Origin: DATFQI01 sp963816955
GTDB taxonomy: Bacteria; Actinomycetota; Thermoleophilia; Solirubrobacterales; Solirubrobacteraceae
Assembly (NCBI GenBank): GCA_963816955.1
Contig: CAWFME010000004.1
Location: 186,001-250,000 of the forward strand
Length of the DNA stretch: 64,000 bases
Reading direction: 5' to 3'
Shown: positions 1-9,520 of the stretch, in pieces
Numbering within the stretch: position 1 is the first letter of the stretch
Layout of the letters: every line of letters begins with the position of its first letter
Position numbers and translations under genes: made by a program
Notes under the pieces: generated by a model
What the model was told of the DNA's origin: nothing
What the model saw: the letters and a program-made list of their open reading frames with translations, nothing else
The model's database searches: none

Positions 1-617
1 GAGGAGATGTCCGTGCCGAGCAGCATCTTGCCACCGTTGGGCAGCAGGGACACCGAGGCCTGGATCGGGGTGGTCCGTCCCACGGTCTGGAACGCCTCGC
101 GGACGCCGAAGATCGCGGCCTTGACCTCCAGGATGTCCTGCGCGGTCTCGATGATCACGAGGTCGACGCCGCCCTCGAGCAGGCCCTGGGCCTGCTCGGC
201 GAAGACACCGACGAGCTCGCGGAAGCGGATCTGGCCGAGGCTCGGGTCCTCGGAGGCGGGCAGGAAGCCCGTCGGGCCGATCGAGCCCGCCACGAAGCGG
301 TCCTCGCCGACGGCCTTGCGAGCGATCTCGGCCGCCTTGACGTTGATCTCGTGCGTGTGCTCGCCCAGGCCCCACTCGTCGAGCTTGATCCTCGAGGCCT
401 GGAAGGTGTCGGTCTCCACGACCTCGGCGCCGGCCTCGACCATCGACTCGTGGACGCCCTGGATGACGTCGGGGCGGTTGAGCACGAGCGCCTCGTGGCA
501 GCGGCCGGGGAGGCGGTAGTCGCGCTCGAGATCGAGGTCGAACTGCTCGAGGGTCGCGCCCATGCCCCCGTCGAAGACGATCACGCGGTCACGGGTGGCG
601 GCGAGGAAGTCACGCAT
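1..617 (-). CDS. metH: Methionine synthase (MetH), N-terminal part only
   Basis: The window opens inside this gene, which reads leftward, so only the first 205 codons are present. They form the start of the homocysteine S-methyltransferase barrel: FDGGMGATLEQ near residues 15-25, ETDTFQAS around residue 73 and GSIGPTGFLPA about 40 residues later, in the order seen in cobalamin-dependent MetH. This domain transfers the methyl group from methylcobalamin to homocysteine in the cytoplasm. Its zinc-binding cysteines lie beyond the window, so a stand-alone homocysteine methyltransferase cannot be excluded. The ATG at 617 is chosen because the protein begins MRDFLAATRDRVIVFDGG, a normal family start, and because TACGAT lies 8 bases upstream, fitting a leaderless promoter. 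Confidence 0.88.
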   Translation of the reverse strand, partial: MRDFLAATRDRVIVFDGGMGATLEQFDLDLERDYRLPGRCHEALVLNRPDVIQGVHESMVEAGAEVVETDTFQASRIKLDEWGLGEHTHEINVKAAEIARKAVGEDRFVAGSIGPTGFLPASEDPSLGQIRFRELVGVFAEQAQGLLEGGVDLVIIETAQDILEVKAAIFGVREAFQTVGRTTPIQASVSLLPNGGKMLLGTDIS

Positions 618-625
618 CCCGACCA

Positions 626-631
626 ATCGTA
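626..631 (-). promoter_or_regulatory. -10 element for metH, leaderless-type
   Basis: Read on the minus strand the bases are TACGAT, ending 8 bases before the ATG at 617. This matches the TAnnnT plus short gap pattern seen at about twenty other starts here. No clear -35 was found. Confidence 0.5.
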
Positions 632-634
632 GCG

Positions 635-662
635 CAACCTTGACACACCTTTGGCAAGGTTG
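635..662. repeat. 8-bp inverted repeat between metH and amidohydrolase
   Basis: CAACCTTG (635-642) and CAAGGTTG (655-662) are perfect reverse complements separated by 12 bases. They lie 18 bases upstream of metH in the divergent intergenic region. A regulator site is possible; there is no T-run to suggest a terminator. Confidence 0.35.
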
Positions 663-727
663 GCCGTGAAGCACCGTGGTCCGCGGCTCCGCACATCTTC
701 TCGACCAAATTGGTAGGCAAAGTGTGG

Positions 728-733
728 TATTGT
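728..733 (+). promoter_or_regulatory. -10 element for amidohydrolase, leaderless-type
   Basis: TATTGT ends 8 bases before the GTG at 742. It supports that GTG as the start instead of the in-frame GTG at 676. Confidence 0.5.
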
Positions 734-741
734 GCGGGGCC

Positions 742-1671
742 GTGCCCCGATCAGACCTGCACCAACACCTCTGGCCGGAGGCGTTGTTGCGGGAGCTCGC
801 GGGGCGCTCGGAGCCGCCCCGGCTGCGCCCCGACGGCCGTGCATGGCTGCTCGAGCTGCCGGGGGAGCCGCCTTGCCATGTCGACCTGGCCGATCATGAC
901 CCGGTCGCGCGCGCCTTCGAGGCCGAGCGCGACGGCGTCGGCCTCGTGGGGATCGCGCTGTCGGTGCCGCTCGGGATCGAGCTGCTGCCGGTCGCCGAGG
1001 CACAGCCGCTGCTGGACGCCTTCCACGACGGCGTCGCCGAGCTCGGCGACCCGTTCCGCTTCTGGGCCGCGACCGCGCTGACCGCTCCGGGGGCGGGGGA
1101 GCTGGAGATCGACGGGCTGCTCGACCGCGGCGCGCTCGGCGCGACCGTGCCGGCGGCCGAGCTGGCCACCGAGGTCGGCCTCGTGCGGCTGTCGGGCCTG
1201 CTGGACCGGCTGCAGGCGCGTGACGTGCCGCTGTTCGTGCATCCCGGGCCGGCGCCGCCGGCCCACCGGGGCGCGCCGCCGTGGTGGCCCGCGATGACGG
1301 CCTACGTGGCCGACATGCACGCGGCGTGGCACGCCTGGGCGGCGTGGGGTCGCGCATCGCATCCGCGCCTGCGCGTGCTGTTCGCGATGCTCGCGGGCGG
1401 GGCGCCGCTGCACGCGGAGCGGCTCGCCGTGCGCGGCGGCCCGGCCCACGCCGTCCACGACGAGCTGACGTTCTTCGACGTCTCCTCCTACGGGCCGCGG
1501 ACCGTCGACGCGATGCTGCGCGTCGTCGGCGTCGACCGGCTCGTCTTCGGCTCCGACCGCCCGGTCGCCGAGCCGCCCGCCCTGGGCGCCCTGGGACCCT
1601 CCGTCGCGCACGCGCTGGCCGAGGCGAACCCCGAGCACCTGCTGCTGTCCCCCGATCCGGTGACCGTCTGA
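742..1671 (+). CDS. Amidohydrolase-2 family metal-dependent hydrolase
   Basis: The protein of about 309 residues begins MPRSDLHQHLWPE, which carries the H-x-H metal motif that opens amidohydrolase barrels. Later come VPLFVHPGPA (a third metal-ligand region) and RLVFGSDRPVAEP, with the aspartate that normally sits at the end of the last strand. This fits the PF04909 / COG2159 group of hydrolases and decarboxylases; the substrate cannot be read from sequence. The GTG at 742 is preferred to the upstream GTG at 676 because the family motif follows at once and a TATTGT box lies 8 bases before it. The stop overlaps the next start (TGATG), so it is translationally coupled to the cysteine dioxygenase and may act on a sulfur- or amino-acid-derived compound. 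Confidence 0.72.
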   Translation: MPRSDLHQHLWPEALLRELAGRSEPPRLRPDGRAWLLELPGEPPCHVDLADHDPVARAFEAERDGVGLVGIALSVPLGIELLPVAEAQPLLDAFHDGVAELGDPFRFWAATALTAPGAGELEIDGLLDRGALGATVPAAELATEVGLVRLSGLLDRLQARDVPLFVHPGPAPPAHRGAPPWWPAMTAYVADMHAAWHAWAAWGRASHPRLRVLFAMLAGGAPLHAERLAVRGGPAHAVHDELTFFDVSSYGPRTVDAMLRVVGVDRLVFGSDRPVAEPPALGALGPSVAHALAEANPEHLLLSPDPVTV

Positions 1672-2171
1672 TGCTGCTCCCCACGTATGACCGCGACCTC
1701 GACGCCGCCGCCCTCACCGAGCTCGTGGAGGGCATGGCGGGGCAGGCCGACCTCTGGCGCGATCTCGTCTGCCACCGGCCCGACGCGCGCACGTACGCGC
1801 AGCTGCACCGCGACGACCACGTGGGCGTGTGGCTGATCTGCTGGATGAACGACCACGACACCGGCTTCCACGACCACGACCTCTCCGCCGGCGCGCTGTC
1901 GGTCGCACGCGGGAGCATCCGCGAGGAGCGGCTCGTGCTCGGCGGCCCGCCGTCCTCGCGCACCCTCGCGGCCGGTCAGTCGCTGACCTTCGGCGCCTCC
2001 GACATCCACCGGGTCTCGCACGCGGGCGCCGAGCCCGCCGTGACCCTGCACGCCTACTCGCCGCCGCTGTGGCGGATGGGCGCCTACGAGGTCTCCACGG
2101 ACGGCACCCTGCGCCGGCACTCGATGTCCTACGCCGAGGAGCTGCGCCCGCTCGACGAGATAGCGGCCTAG
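1671..2171 (+). CDS. Cysteine dioxygenase family cupin
   Basis: This 166-residue protein has the cupin metal site of cysteine dioxygenase: FHDHDLSAG supplies two histidines and SDIHRVSHAG the third, followed by LHAYSPPLWRMG, which is the conserved Tyr-Ser-Pro-Pro segment of the family. The glycine after HDHDLSA is what bacterial enzymes have where mammalian ones carry the crosslinked cysteine. The expected reaction is oxidation of cysteine to cysteine sulfinate by a mononuclear iron in the cytoplasm; related thiol dioxygenases acting on 3-mercaptopropionate are possible. The ATG overlaps the upstream stop by one base. A GC-rich hairpin follows 10 bases after the stop. Confidence 0.82.
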   Translation: MLLPTYDRDLDAAALTELVEGMAGQADLWRDLVCHRPDARTYAQLHRDDHVGVWLICWMNDHDTGFHDHDLSAGALSVARGSIREERLVLGGPPSSRTLAAGQSLTFGASDIHRVSHAGAEPAVTLHAYSPPLWRMGAYEVSTDGTLRRHSMSYAEELRPLDEIAA

Positions 2172-2181
2172 AAAGGCGAAA

Positions 2182-2202
2182 CGCCCGGCTTGTGGCCGGG
2201 CG
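2182..2202 (-). terminator. Intrinsic terminator, minus strand
   Basis: CGCCCGGC (2182-2189) and GCCGGGCG (2195-2202) form a perfect 8-bp stem with a 5-base loop. On the minus strand the stem is followed by a T-rich stretch (complement of gaaaggcgaaa, 2172-2182). It would end transcripts coming from the DUF5519 gene. Confidence 0.6.
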
Positions 2203-2356
2203 CATCGCTGGAGGGGAGGGGTTGAGTCCCCCGGCTTGAAGCCTCGTCCTGTGACGAAGGGGATTTGTGAGGACTGGGCGAGGCCGGTGAACTCACTCCT
2301 TTCATCGGCAGCCGAGCGCGCGACTTGAGCGCCCGTCACAACCCGGACGCGGAGGC
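2203..2356 (-). other. Structured intergenic stretch, possible small RNA
   Basis: No open gene is credible here. The 154 bases lie between the DUF5519 stop and its terminator and hold several short dyads, including GCCTCG/CGAGGC (about 2241 and 2281), CTCGTC/GACGAA and GGGTTGAGTCCC. This is longer and more structured than a usual 3' tail. It could be a processed small RNA or simply an untranslated tail; I do not recognise a known RNA family. Confidence 0.25.
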
Positions 2357-2710
2357 TCAGCCGCGAGGCGTGGACGGCACGCCGTGGCGCTCCACCGCGC
2401 GCTCGTAGTTGAGCCGGATCAGCGCGATCGCGTCCTCGACGTCCTCGTCGGTCGCCAGCGCGCGCGAGGCGTAGCCGGGCCTGCCGGGGAAGACCGGGTG
2501 GTAGTCGATCCGCCCGGCGTCGTGGAGCTCGTGCCAGACGGCCTTGGGGAAGCCGATGTGCAGGACGCGGTCACCGTGCAGGTGGCCGATCTCGCGGCGC
2601 CCGACCCGGAAGCCGAACTCCCCGCGCTCGCCGATGCCCGCCGTCACGCCGGGCCAGTTCGTGACCTCGGCCGAGATCCGCTCGCTCGCGGTCGGAGTGG
2701 TGGTCGTCAT
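2357..2710 (-). CDS. DUF5519 (luciferase-like domain) protein
   Basis: The 117-residue protein contains ISAEVTNWPGVTAGIGERG, EFGFRVGRREIGHLHGD and a C-terminal segment ending in AIALIRLNYERA. These match the small family named DUF5519 or Luciferase domain, whose members are not luciferases in any demonstrated sense and have no firm function. The ATG at 2710 is chosen because the domain follows directly after a short threonine-rich leader; an in-frame ATG at 2752 would lie inside a long inverted repeat. It is encoded downstream of glutamine synthetase on the same strand but separated by that repeat. Confidence 0.68.
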   Translation of the reverse strand: MTTTTPTASERISAEVTNWPGVTAGIGERGEFGFRVGRREIGHLHGDRVLHIGFPKAVWHELHDAGRIDYHPVFPGRPGYASRALATDEDVEDAIALIRLNYERAVERHGVPSTPRG

Positions 2711-2750
2711 GCCGACAGTGTCCGCGCGTGCGGGCGCGGACACCATCGGC
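2711..2750. repeat. 40-bp imperfect palindrome between glnN and DUF5519 gene
   Basis: GTGTCCGCGC (2718-2727) and GCGCGGACAC (2734-2743) are a perfect 10-bp inverted repeat around a 6-base loop, and GCCGA (2711-2715) pairs with TCGGC (2746-2750) outside it. It follows the glnN stop and touches the DUF5519 start codon. It may terminate glnN transcripts (no T-run) or be an operator. On the minus strand GACACT ends 7 bases before the ATG at 2710, so it may also overlap the promoter. Confidence 0.5.
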
Positions 2751-2766
2751 AATTGGACCTAGGTAC

Positions 2767-4929
<2,163 letters not shown>

Positions 4930-4983
4930 GGGTGGCGAAGTTCCTCCTCGGTGAACGCCTCGCAGCCTAGTTGCGCCCACGCG

Positions 4984-5018
4984 CGTGCGGGGTGTCCACG
5001 TGGACAAACTTCCGCACG
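4984..5018. promoter_or_regulatory. Nested palindrome, candidate nitrogen operator between glnN and amt
   Basis: TGTCCACGTGGACA (4993-5006) is a perfect 14-bp palindrome. It is flanked by CGTGCGG (4984-4990) and CCGCACG (5012-5018), which are reverse complements of each other. It sits between the divergent glnN and amt genes, where a shared nitrogen regulator would bind. It does not match the GlnR or AmtR boxes I know. Confidence 0.5.
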
Positions 5019-5152
5019 GAGCGTTTCGCCATCAGGAAGACCCCCCGCCCGCAGGCGAAGACCCGACCGAGAACTTTCGACACCGGGCCAATGACCCCTG
5101 CCCGCTCTCGCCGGAGACTGCTGCTCGTGAATCTCGAACGAGGGGGTCGGTA

Positions 5153-6565
5153 GTGAGCGGTATCGAAGCGTTGACCGAAGAAGTCAACGTGATGTGGATC
5201 CTGGTCGCGGCGGTGCTCGTGATGTTCATGCAGGCCGGCTTCGCGTTCCTGGAGATCGGGTTCTCGCGCGGCAAGAACGCGGGCATGGGCATCGCGAAGA
5301 TCGTCGTCAACTTCTCCATCGCGACCATCGCCTGGTGGGCTTGTGGGTTCGCCCTCGCGTTCGGTGGCGACGGTGCGCTGCTGGGCGACTCGGGCTTCTT
5401 CTTCTCCACCGGCCACACCATCAGCGGCGGCCTCGTCGAAGGTGAGATCGGCGGCAGCACCGCTGCCTTCATGCTGTTCCAGTTCATGTTCTGCGCCGTC
5501 TCCCTGGCCATCGTCTGGGGCACGACGCTCGAGCGCCTGAAGTTCGTCGCCTACGTGATCTACGCCGTCGTCTTCGCGGCGGTCATCTACCCCATCAGCG
5601 CGCACTGGATCTTCGGTGGCGGCTTCCTGGGCGAGATCGGCGGCGGCGTGCAGGACTTCGCCGGCTCGACGGTGGTCCACCTGGTCGGCGCCACGGGCGC
5701 GCTCGCGTGCCTGCTGCTGCTCGGCCCGCGCCGCGGCAAGTACGGTCCCGACGGCAAGCCGCGCGCGATCCCGGGGCACTCGATGCCGCTGGTCGGCCTC
5801 GGCGTGCTGATCCTCTGGCTGGGCTGGTTCGGCTTCAACGGCGGCTCGACCCTCGGCACGAGCGGCTCGCGCTTCGCCGAGGTCATGCTCGTCACGCAGC
5901 TCGGCGCGGCGGCCGGCGTCATCGGCGCCTGCCTGGTGACGTACTTCAAGACGCGCTCGCTGGACGTCGGCATGGCCGGCAACGGCGCGATCGCGGGCCT
6001 GGTCGGCATCACCGCCCCGTCCGGCTACGTGGAGTTCTGGGCGGCGCCGATCATCGGCCTGGTCGCCGGCATCCTGGTCGTCTACGCCGTCCTGGCGATC
6101 GAGCGCAAGCTCGACGACCCGGTCGGCGCCCTGTCGGCCCACGGCCTCGCCGGCGTGTGGGGCACCCTGGCCTGCGGCCTGTTCACCTCCGACCGGCTCG
6201 CCGAGCTCAACGGCATCGGCGTGCCCGGCCTGTTCTACTCGGGCTCCTTCGAGCAGCTCGGCGTGCAGGCGGTCGGTGTCGGTGCCGCGTTCGCCACGGT
6301 GTTCGTGCTCTCCATCGTCACGTTCTGGGCGATCAAGAAGACGGTCGGCCTGCGCGTCGACGCCGAGGCGGAGGAAGCCGGCCTGGACATCGCCGAGCAC
6401 GGCATGTACGGCTACCCGGAGCAGTTCATCCCGCAGCCGGAGCTGTTCGGCGACGGGCTGTACGAGCCGAAGGTGGTCGGCACGCCGATCGCGCCGCTGC
6501 ACAACGGCACCGAGGGTGTCGGGTCGCGACGGTCCATCGCCGAGCCGCAGACGTCAGGGGCCTGA
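5153..6565 (+). CDS. amt: Ammonium transporter Amt
   Basis: A 470-residue membrane protein with the 11-helix pattern of the Amt/Rh family. Family landmarks are present: AGFAFLEIGFSRGKNA near the N-terminus, GGGVQDFAGSTVVHLVGA with the substrate-binding aspartate and first pore histidine, and GALSAHGLAGVWGT with the second pore histidine. It moves ammonium across the cytoplasmic membrane and is gated by trimeric PII proteins. The GTG at 5153 is chosen for its ribosome site (GAGGGGG about 7 bases upstream) and because the periplasmic start VSGIEALTEEVNVMW fits the family. The cytoplasmic tail of about 70 residues is longer than in E. coli AmtB. The PII gene begins 4 bases after its stop. Confidence 0.95.
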   Translation: MSGIEALTEEVNVMWILVAAVLVMFMQAGFAFLEIGFSRGKNAGMGIAKIVVNFSIATIAWWACGFALAFGGDGALLGDSGFFFSTGHTISGGLVEGEIGGSTAAFMLFQFMFCAVSLAIVWGTTLERLKFVAYVIYAVVFAAVIYPISAHWIFGGGFLGEIGGGVQDFAGSTVVHLVGATGALACLLLLGPRRGKYGPDGKPRAIPGHSMPLVGLGVLILWLGWFGFNGGSTLGTSGSRFAEVMLVTQLGAAAGVIGACLVTYFKTRSLDVGMAGNGAIAGLVGITAPSGYVEFWAAPIIGLVAGILVVYAVLAIERKLDDPVGALSAHGLAGVWGTLACGLFTSDRLAELNGIGVPGLFYSGSFEQLGVQAVGVGAAFATVFVLSIVTFWAIKKTVGLRVDAEAEEAGLDIAEHGMYGYPEQFIPQPELFGDGLYEPKVVGTPIAPLHNGTEGVGSRRSIAEPQTSGA

Positions 6566-6569
6566 TCGC

Positions 6570-6944
6570 ATGAAGAAGATCGAGGCCTACATCCGCCACG
6601 AGGCCTTCGAGCCGATCCGCGGGGAGCTGCTCACGCTGGGCTTCCCGTCGATCTCGATCTCGGAGGTCAAGGGCTCGGGCCGCCAGAAGGGGATCACGGA
6701 GCGCTATCGCGGCGCGAAGCTGACCAACTACCTGCGGCCCAAGGTCAAGCTCGAGTGCGTCGTGGCCAGCGTGGACGTCCAGACCGTCGTCAACGTGATC
6801 CTCGAGCACGCACGGTCGGGCTCGATCGGCGACGGCAAGGTGTTCGTCATGCCGGTCGAGGAGGCCTACCGCATCCGCACGGGCGAGTCGGGCGAGGAGA
6901 CGCTCCAGGCCCACCCGGAAGCGGCCGTCGAAGTCGCGGGATGA
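6570..6944 (+). CDS. PII nitrogen regulatory protein (first copy)
   Basis: A 124-residue PII protein that binds ATP/ADP and 2-oxoglutarate and docks on Amt. It begins MKKIEAYIRHEAFEPIR, has GSGRQKGITERYRGA leading into the T-loop and ends the nucleotide site with RIRTGESGEE. In GlnB/GlnK the T-loop reads RGAEY with Tyr51 as the uridylylation or adenylylation site; here it reads RGAKLTNYL, so Tyr51 is a leucine. Covalent modification at that position is therefore not possible and signalling must rely on effectors. It lies between amt and a PucR-type regulator whose ATG overlaps its stop (ATGA). No glnD-type gene follows, unlike the common amt-glnK-glnD order. Confidence 0.93.
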   Translation: MKKIEAYIRHEAFEPIRGELLTLGFPSISISEVKGSGRQKGITERYRGAKLTNYLRPKVKLECVVASVDVQTVVNVILEHARSGSIGDGKVFVMPVEEAYRIRTGESGEETLQAHPEAAVEVAG

Positions 6945-8122
6945 GAGCGGACGGCGGAGCGGCCCGCGAGGCCGCTCCGTCGGCCGAGCCGCAGAGCCTC
7001 CGCACGGTCCACCAGCGGATGCTGGAGGCGGTGCTCGGGGGCGGCGGGCTCGGCGAGGTGGCGGAGCTGGCGGCCGAGGCGGTCGGCGCGCCCGTGGCGA
7101 TCGTGGTGCCGCGGCTCGACGCCGCGGTCACCTCGCCCGGGGTGCGGACCGACGTGTCGGCGCTCCGGCGCTATGTGCTCGAGCGCTCGCGCGGGCGGGC
7201 GGGCGGGCCGATACCCGTGCCGGCCGGCGTGGCCGGCGAGGCGCCGATCCAGTCCGGCGGCGAGGTGGTCGGCGGCGTGCTGCTGCTCGGCGAGCCGAGC
7301 TGGCCGGAGGCGGGGGACTTCCTCCAGATCGCGGCGCTCGCCGCGCTCACGGAGGTCGCCGTCCGCGGCGGCAGGGCCGAGGCCGAGCGCACGGTCCGCG
7401 ACCAGTTCTTCGAGGACCTGCGCTCGCGCCGGCCGCCGAAGGCCGAGGACGTCTCCAGGCGCGGCGCGTCGCTCGGCTGCGACCTGAGCGGCGGGGCGGT
7501 CGCGCTGTGCGCCGAGCTCGCCACGGAGCGCCCGCGACACGTCGCGGCGCGCCTCTCGGGTGAGCATCCGGGCGTGCTCGCGCACTGCCTGGAGTCCGCC
7601 GGCGGGCGCGTGTACGTGCTCGTCCCCGATCCCGAGGCGGTCGCGCGGGTCGCCGGCGACCTGCGCCGGCACGGGACGGTCGGGGTCTCGAGCTTCTACG
7701 GCGAGCCGGCCGAGCTCGGCCGCGCGCTCGGGGAGGCCGAGCTCGTGCTCGACGTCCTGCGCCGCGGCGAGGTGCCGGTCGGCGAGGACCTCGGCTCGGG
7801 CGCCTATCGGCTGCTGTTCCGCGTGTACGCCTCGCACCCGGACGAGGTGCGCTCCTTCTACGAGGACACGGTTGCGCCGCTGGTGCGCTACGACGAGTCC
7901 TACGGCTCCGAGCTGGTGACGACGCTGGAGACGTTCCTCGAGCACAACGGCGCCACGGGCGCCGCCGCCAGCGCCCTCTTCGTGCACCGGCACACGATCG
8001 CCTACCGGCTCGAGCGCGTGAAGGAGCTGAGCGGGCTCGACCCGGCGCTCAGCGAGGACCGCGAGCGCCTCGGCCTCGGCCTGAAGGCCTTCCGGATCCT
8101 CTCCCCGCGGCTGCCGCGCTGA
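6941..8122 (+). CDS. PucR/CdaR-type transcriptional regulator
   Basis: A 393-residue protein. The N-terminal two thirds hold a GAF-like sensory region (about residues 20-140: GEAPIQSGGEVVGGVLLLGE) and a central PucR-type linker. The C-terminal 75 residues carry the PucR helix-turn-helix: LVTTLETFLEHNG, ALFVHRHTIAYRLERV and ERLGLGLKAFRIL. Members regulate purine, proline or sugar-acid use as activators or repressors. The ATG overlaps the stop of the PII gene, so it is co-translated with amt and PII, and I infer a role in nitrogen control, possibly at the glnN-amt palindrome. The signal it senses cannot be read. Confidence 0.82.
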   Translation: MRADGGAAREAAPSAEPQSLRTVHQRMLEAVLGGGGLGEVAELAAEAVGAPVAIVVPRLDAAVTSPGVRTDVSALRRYVLERSRGRAGGPIPVPAGVAGEAPIQSGGEVVGGVLLLGEPSWPEAGDFLQIAALAALTEVAVRGGRAEAERTVRDQFFEDLRSRRPPKAEDVSRRGASLGCDLSGGAVALCAELATERPRHVAARLSGEHPGVLAHCLESAGGRVYVLVPDPEAVARVAGDLRRHGTVGVSSFYGEPAELGRALGEAELVLDVLRRGEVPVGEDLGSGAYRLLFRVYASHPDEVRSFYEDTVAPLVRYDESYGSELVTTLETFLEHNGATGAAASALFVHRHTIAYRLERVKELSGLDPALSEDRERLGLGLKAFRILSPRLPR

Positions 8123-8139
8123 CGCGGGCGCCGCCGCGC

Positions 8140-8895
8140 TCAGGCGTCGAGCTCGGACAGCTCCCACTTGACGCGCTCGCACGAGACGGGCGGCCCGCGC
8201 CCGGTGCCCGTGCGGGGCACCACCGCGAGCGACCCGACGTCGGGCACATCCCAGTCGTCCTGGGCCGTGATCGACGGCCTGCCGGCGATCGCGGGGATCT
8301 GCCAGTCGAGGTCGGTGGCGCCCATCGGCTGCGAGCAGGAGCGCGTGGTGGCACCGAGGACGTGCCCGCGTGGCGGCTCCCCGGCGAGCAGCGCGGTCAC
8401 GCGCACCCGCTCGCCGCGCCGCTGCACGGCGACGAGCCCCTGGAAGGTCTCGCCGTCGGTGAGCTTGCCGTTCTGGATCACGCCGGCGGGCCGGCCGGCG
8501 CGGGCGCAGGCACGCGCCTTCTCGACGGAGATCTCCTTCGGGTTGAAGGCGGGCACGTGGAGCCAGATCGGCATCGATTGGTCGTAGTAGCGCGTGACGA
8601 CGCGCCCGCTCGGGATCTCGAGCTTGCCGACGCGCTTGCCCTGCGAACCGCAGCCGCCCCGCATGAGGTACAGCGGGATGCGCCCCGCGCCGGGCTCGCG
8701 GTCGGCACGGAGGGCGGTCACGCGCAGCCGCCCACCGGGCCGGCGCTCGGCCACGACGAGCAGCCGGCTCGGCCCGGACTCGAGCGTGCCGCCGAGGACC
8801 GCGACCGAGCCCGTGGCGGCCGCGGCGCCGGGTGCGCCCACCAGCAGCGTGGCAAGCCCGGTGAACGCGATCAACGTGGCGCGGCCGAGCAGCAC
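8140..8895 (-). CDS. Secreted protein of unknown function with two similar halves
   Basis: The 251-residue protein starts with a clear signal peptide (TLIAFTGLATLLVGAPGAAAA). The mature part repeats a theme: RLRVTALRADREPG in the first half and RVRVTALLAGEPPRG in the second, each within a predicted beta-rich block and each with cysteines nearby (GGCGSQG, TRSCSQP). This suggests a duplicated beta-sandwich; CHRD-like domains look similar but I cannot confirm that. The GTG start at 8895 is supported by TAGGAT ending 6 bases upstream. It is convergent with the PucR gene, 17 bases apart. Confidence 0.6.
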   Translation of the reverse strand: MLLGRATLIAFTGLATLLVGAPGAAAATGSVAVLGGTLESGPSRLLVVAERRPGGRLRVTALRADREPGAGRIPLYLMRGGCGSQGKRVGKLEIPSGRVVTRYYDQSMPIWLHVPAFNPKEISVEKARACARAGRPAGVIQNGKLTDGETFQGLVAVQRRGERVRVTALLAGEPPRGHVLGATTRSCSQPMGATDLDWQIPAIAGRPSITAQDDWDVPDVGSLAVVPRTGTGRGPPVSCERVKWELSELDA

Positions 8896-8901
8896 GGGAC
8901 G

Positions 8902-8907
8902 ATCCTA
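8902..8907 (-). promoter_or_regulatory. -10 element for the secreted protein, leaderless-type
   Basis: Minus-strand TAGGAT ends 6 bases before the GTG at 8895. Confidence 0.5.
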
Positions 8908-8956
8908 GTTCCCGGGGGGACGCGGATGCAAGGCTCGGCTCGGCGGCGGCTCCCGT

Positions 8957-8962
8957 TAGGCT
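8957..8962 (+). promoter_or_regulatory. -10 element for second PII, leaderless-type
   Basis: TAGGCT ends 8 bases before the ATG at 8971, and no ribosome site is visible. The second PII therefore has its own promoter, separate from amt. Confidence 0.55.
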
Positions 8963-8970
8963 GCCGCCCC

Positions 8971-9342
8971 ATGAAGAAGGTTGAGGCGTTCATCCGTCAC
9001 GAGGCGTTCGAGCCGATCCGCAACGACCTGCTCAATCTCGGCTTCCCGTCGCTCTCGATCTCCGAGGTCAAGGGCTCAGGGCGCCAGAAGGGCATCACGG
9101 AGCGCTACCGCGGCGCGCAGCTCACGAACTGGCTGCGGCCGAAGGTCAAGCTCGAGTGCGTCGTCGCCTCCGGCGACGTCGAGACCGTGGTGGAGACGAT
9201 CCTCAAGCACGCCCGCACGGGCTCGATCGGCGACGGCAAGGTGTTCGTCATGCCGGTCGAGGAGGCCTACCGCATCCGCACCGGCGAGTCCGGCGAGGAG
9301 ACGCTCCAGGCCCACCCGGGCGCAGCCGAAGAACTGACCTAG
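8971..9342 (+). CDS. PII nitrogen regulatory protein (second copy)
   Basis: A 123-residue paralog of the PII at 6570, nearly identical through the nucleotide-binding parts (KGSGRQKGITERYRGA, GSIGDGKVFVMPVEEAYRI, RTGESGEETLQAHP). The T-loop reads RGAQLTNWL, again without Tyr51. Differences cluster in the T-loop (Trp for Tyr at the eighth position) and in the helix after it. Two PII copies that both lack the modification site suggest division of labour through partners or promoters instead of covalent modification. It stands alone with a leaderless-type promoter and is followed by a convergent small membrane protein. Confidence 0.93.
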   Translation: MKKVEAFIRHEAFEPIRNDLLNLGFPSLSISEVKGSGRQKGITERYRGAQLTNWLRPKVKLECVVASGDVETVVETILKHARTGSIGDGKVFVMPVEEAYRIRTGESGEETLQAHPGAAEELT

Positions 9343-9361
9343 CGCACCCACGGCAAGAGGG

Positions 9362-9520
9362 TCACGCGGCGCGGTCCTGCGGCGTGAGCTCCTCGCCCTG
9401 GCCCTCGGGGCGCTGGCGGCCCTGCGGGACGCGCTCTGTCCCGCCCGGGGCGAGCCGGATCGTGTAGACGATGGCGGCGACGGCGACGACGGCCGCGACG
9501 ATGGCGAGGAAGATGGTCAT
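9362..9520 (-). CDS. Small single-pass membrane protein
   Basis: A 52-residue open frame beginning MTIFLAIVAAVVAVAAIVYT, one membrane helix, followed by a polar basic-acidic tail (RVPQGRQRPEGQGEEL). It starts 40 bases downstream of the RHS gene on the same strand, where immunity genes of RHS toxins often sit. I have no homology evidence for that role. No clear ribosome site; the call rests on the helix and the position. Confidence 0.45.
   Translation of the reverse strand: MTIFLAIVAAVVAVAAIVYTIRLAPGGTERVPQGRQRPEGQGEELTPQDRAA

Noticed and set aside
640..645. TTGACA as a -35 for the amidohydrolase gene
   Set aside because: No -10 hexamer lies 16-18 bases downstream; the likely -10 (TATTGT) is at 728-733.
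676..741. Upstream GTG start of the amidohydrolase
   Set aside because: The added 22 residues (VRGSAHLLDQIGRQ...) precede the family's natural start and overlap the promoter element at 728-733.
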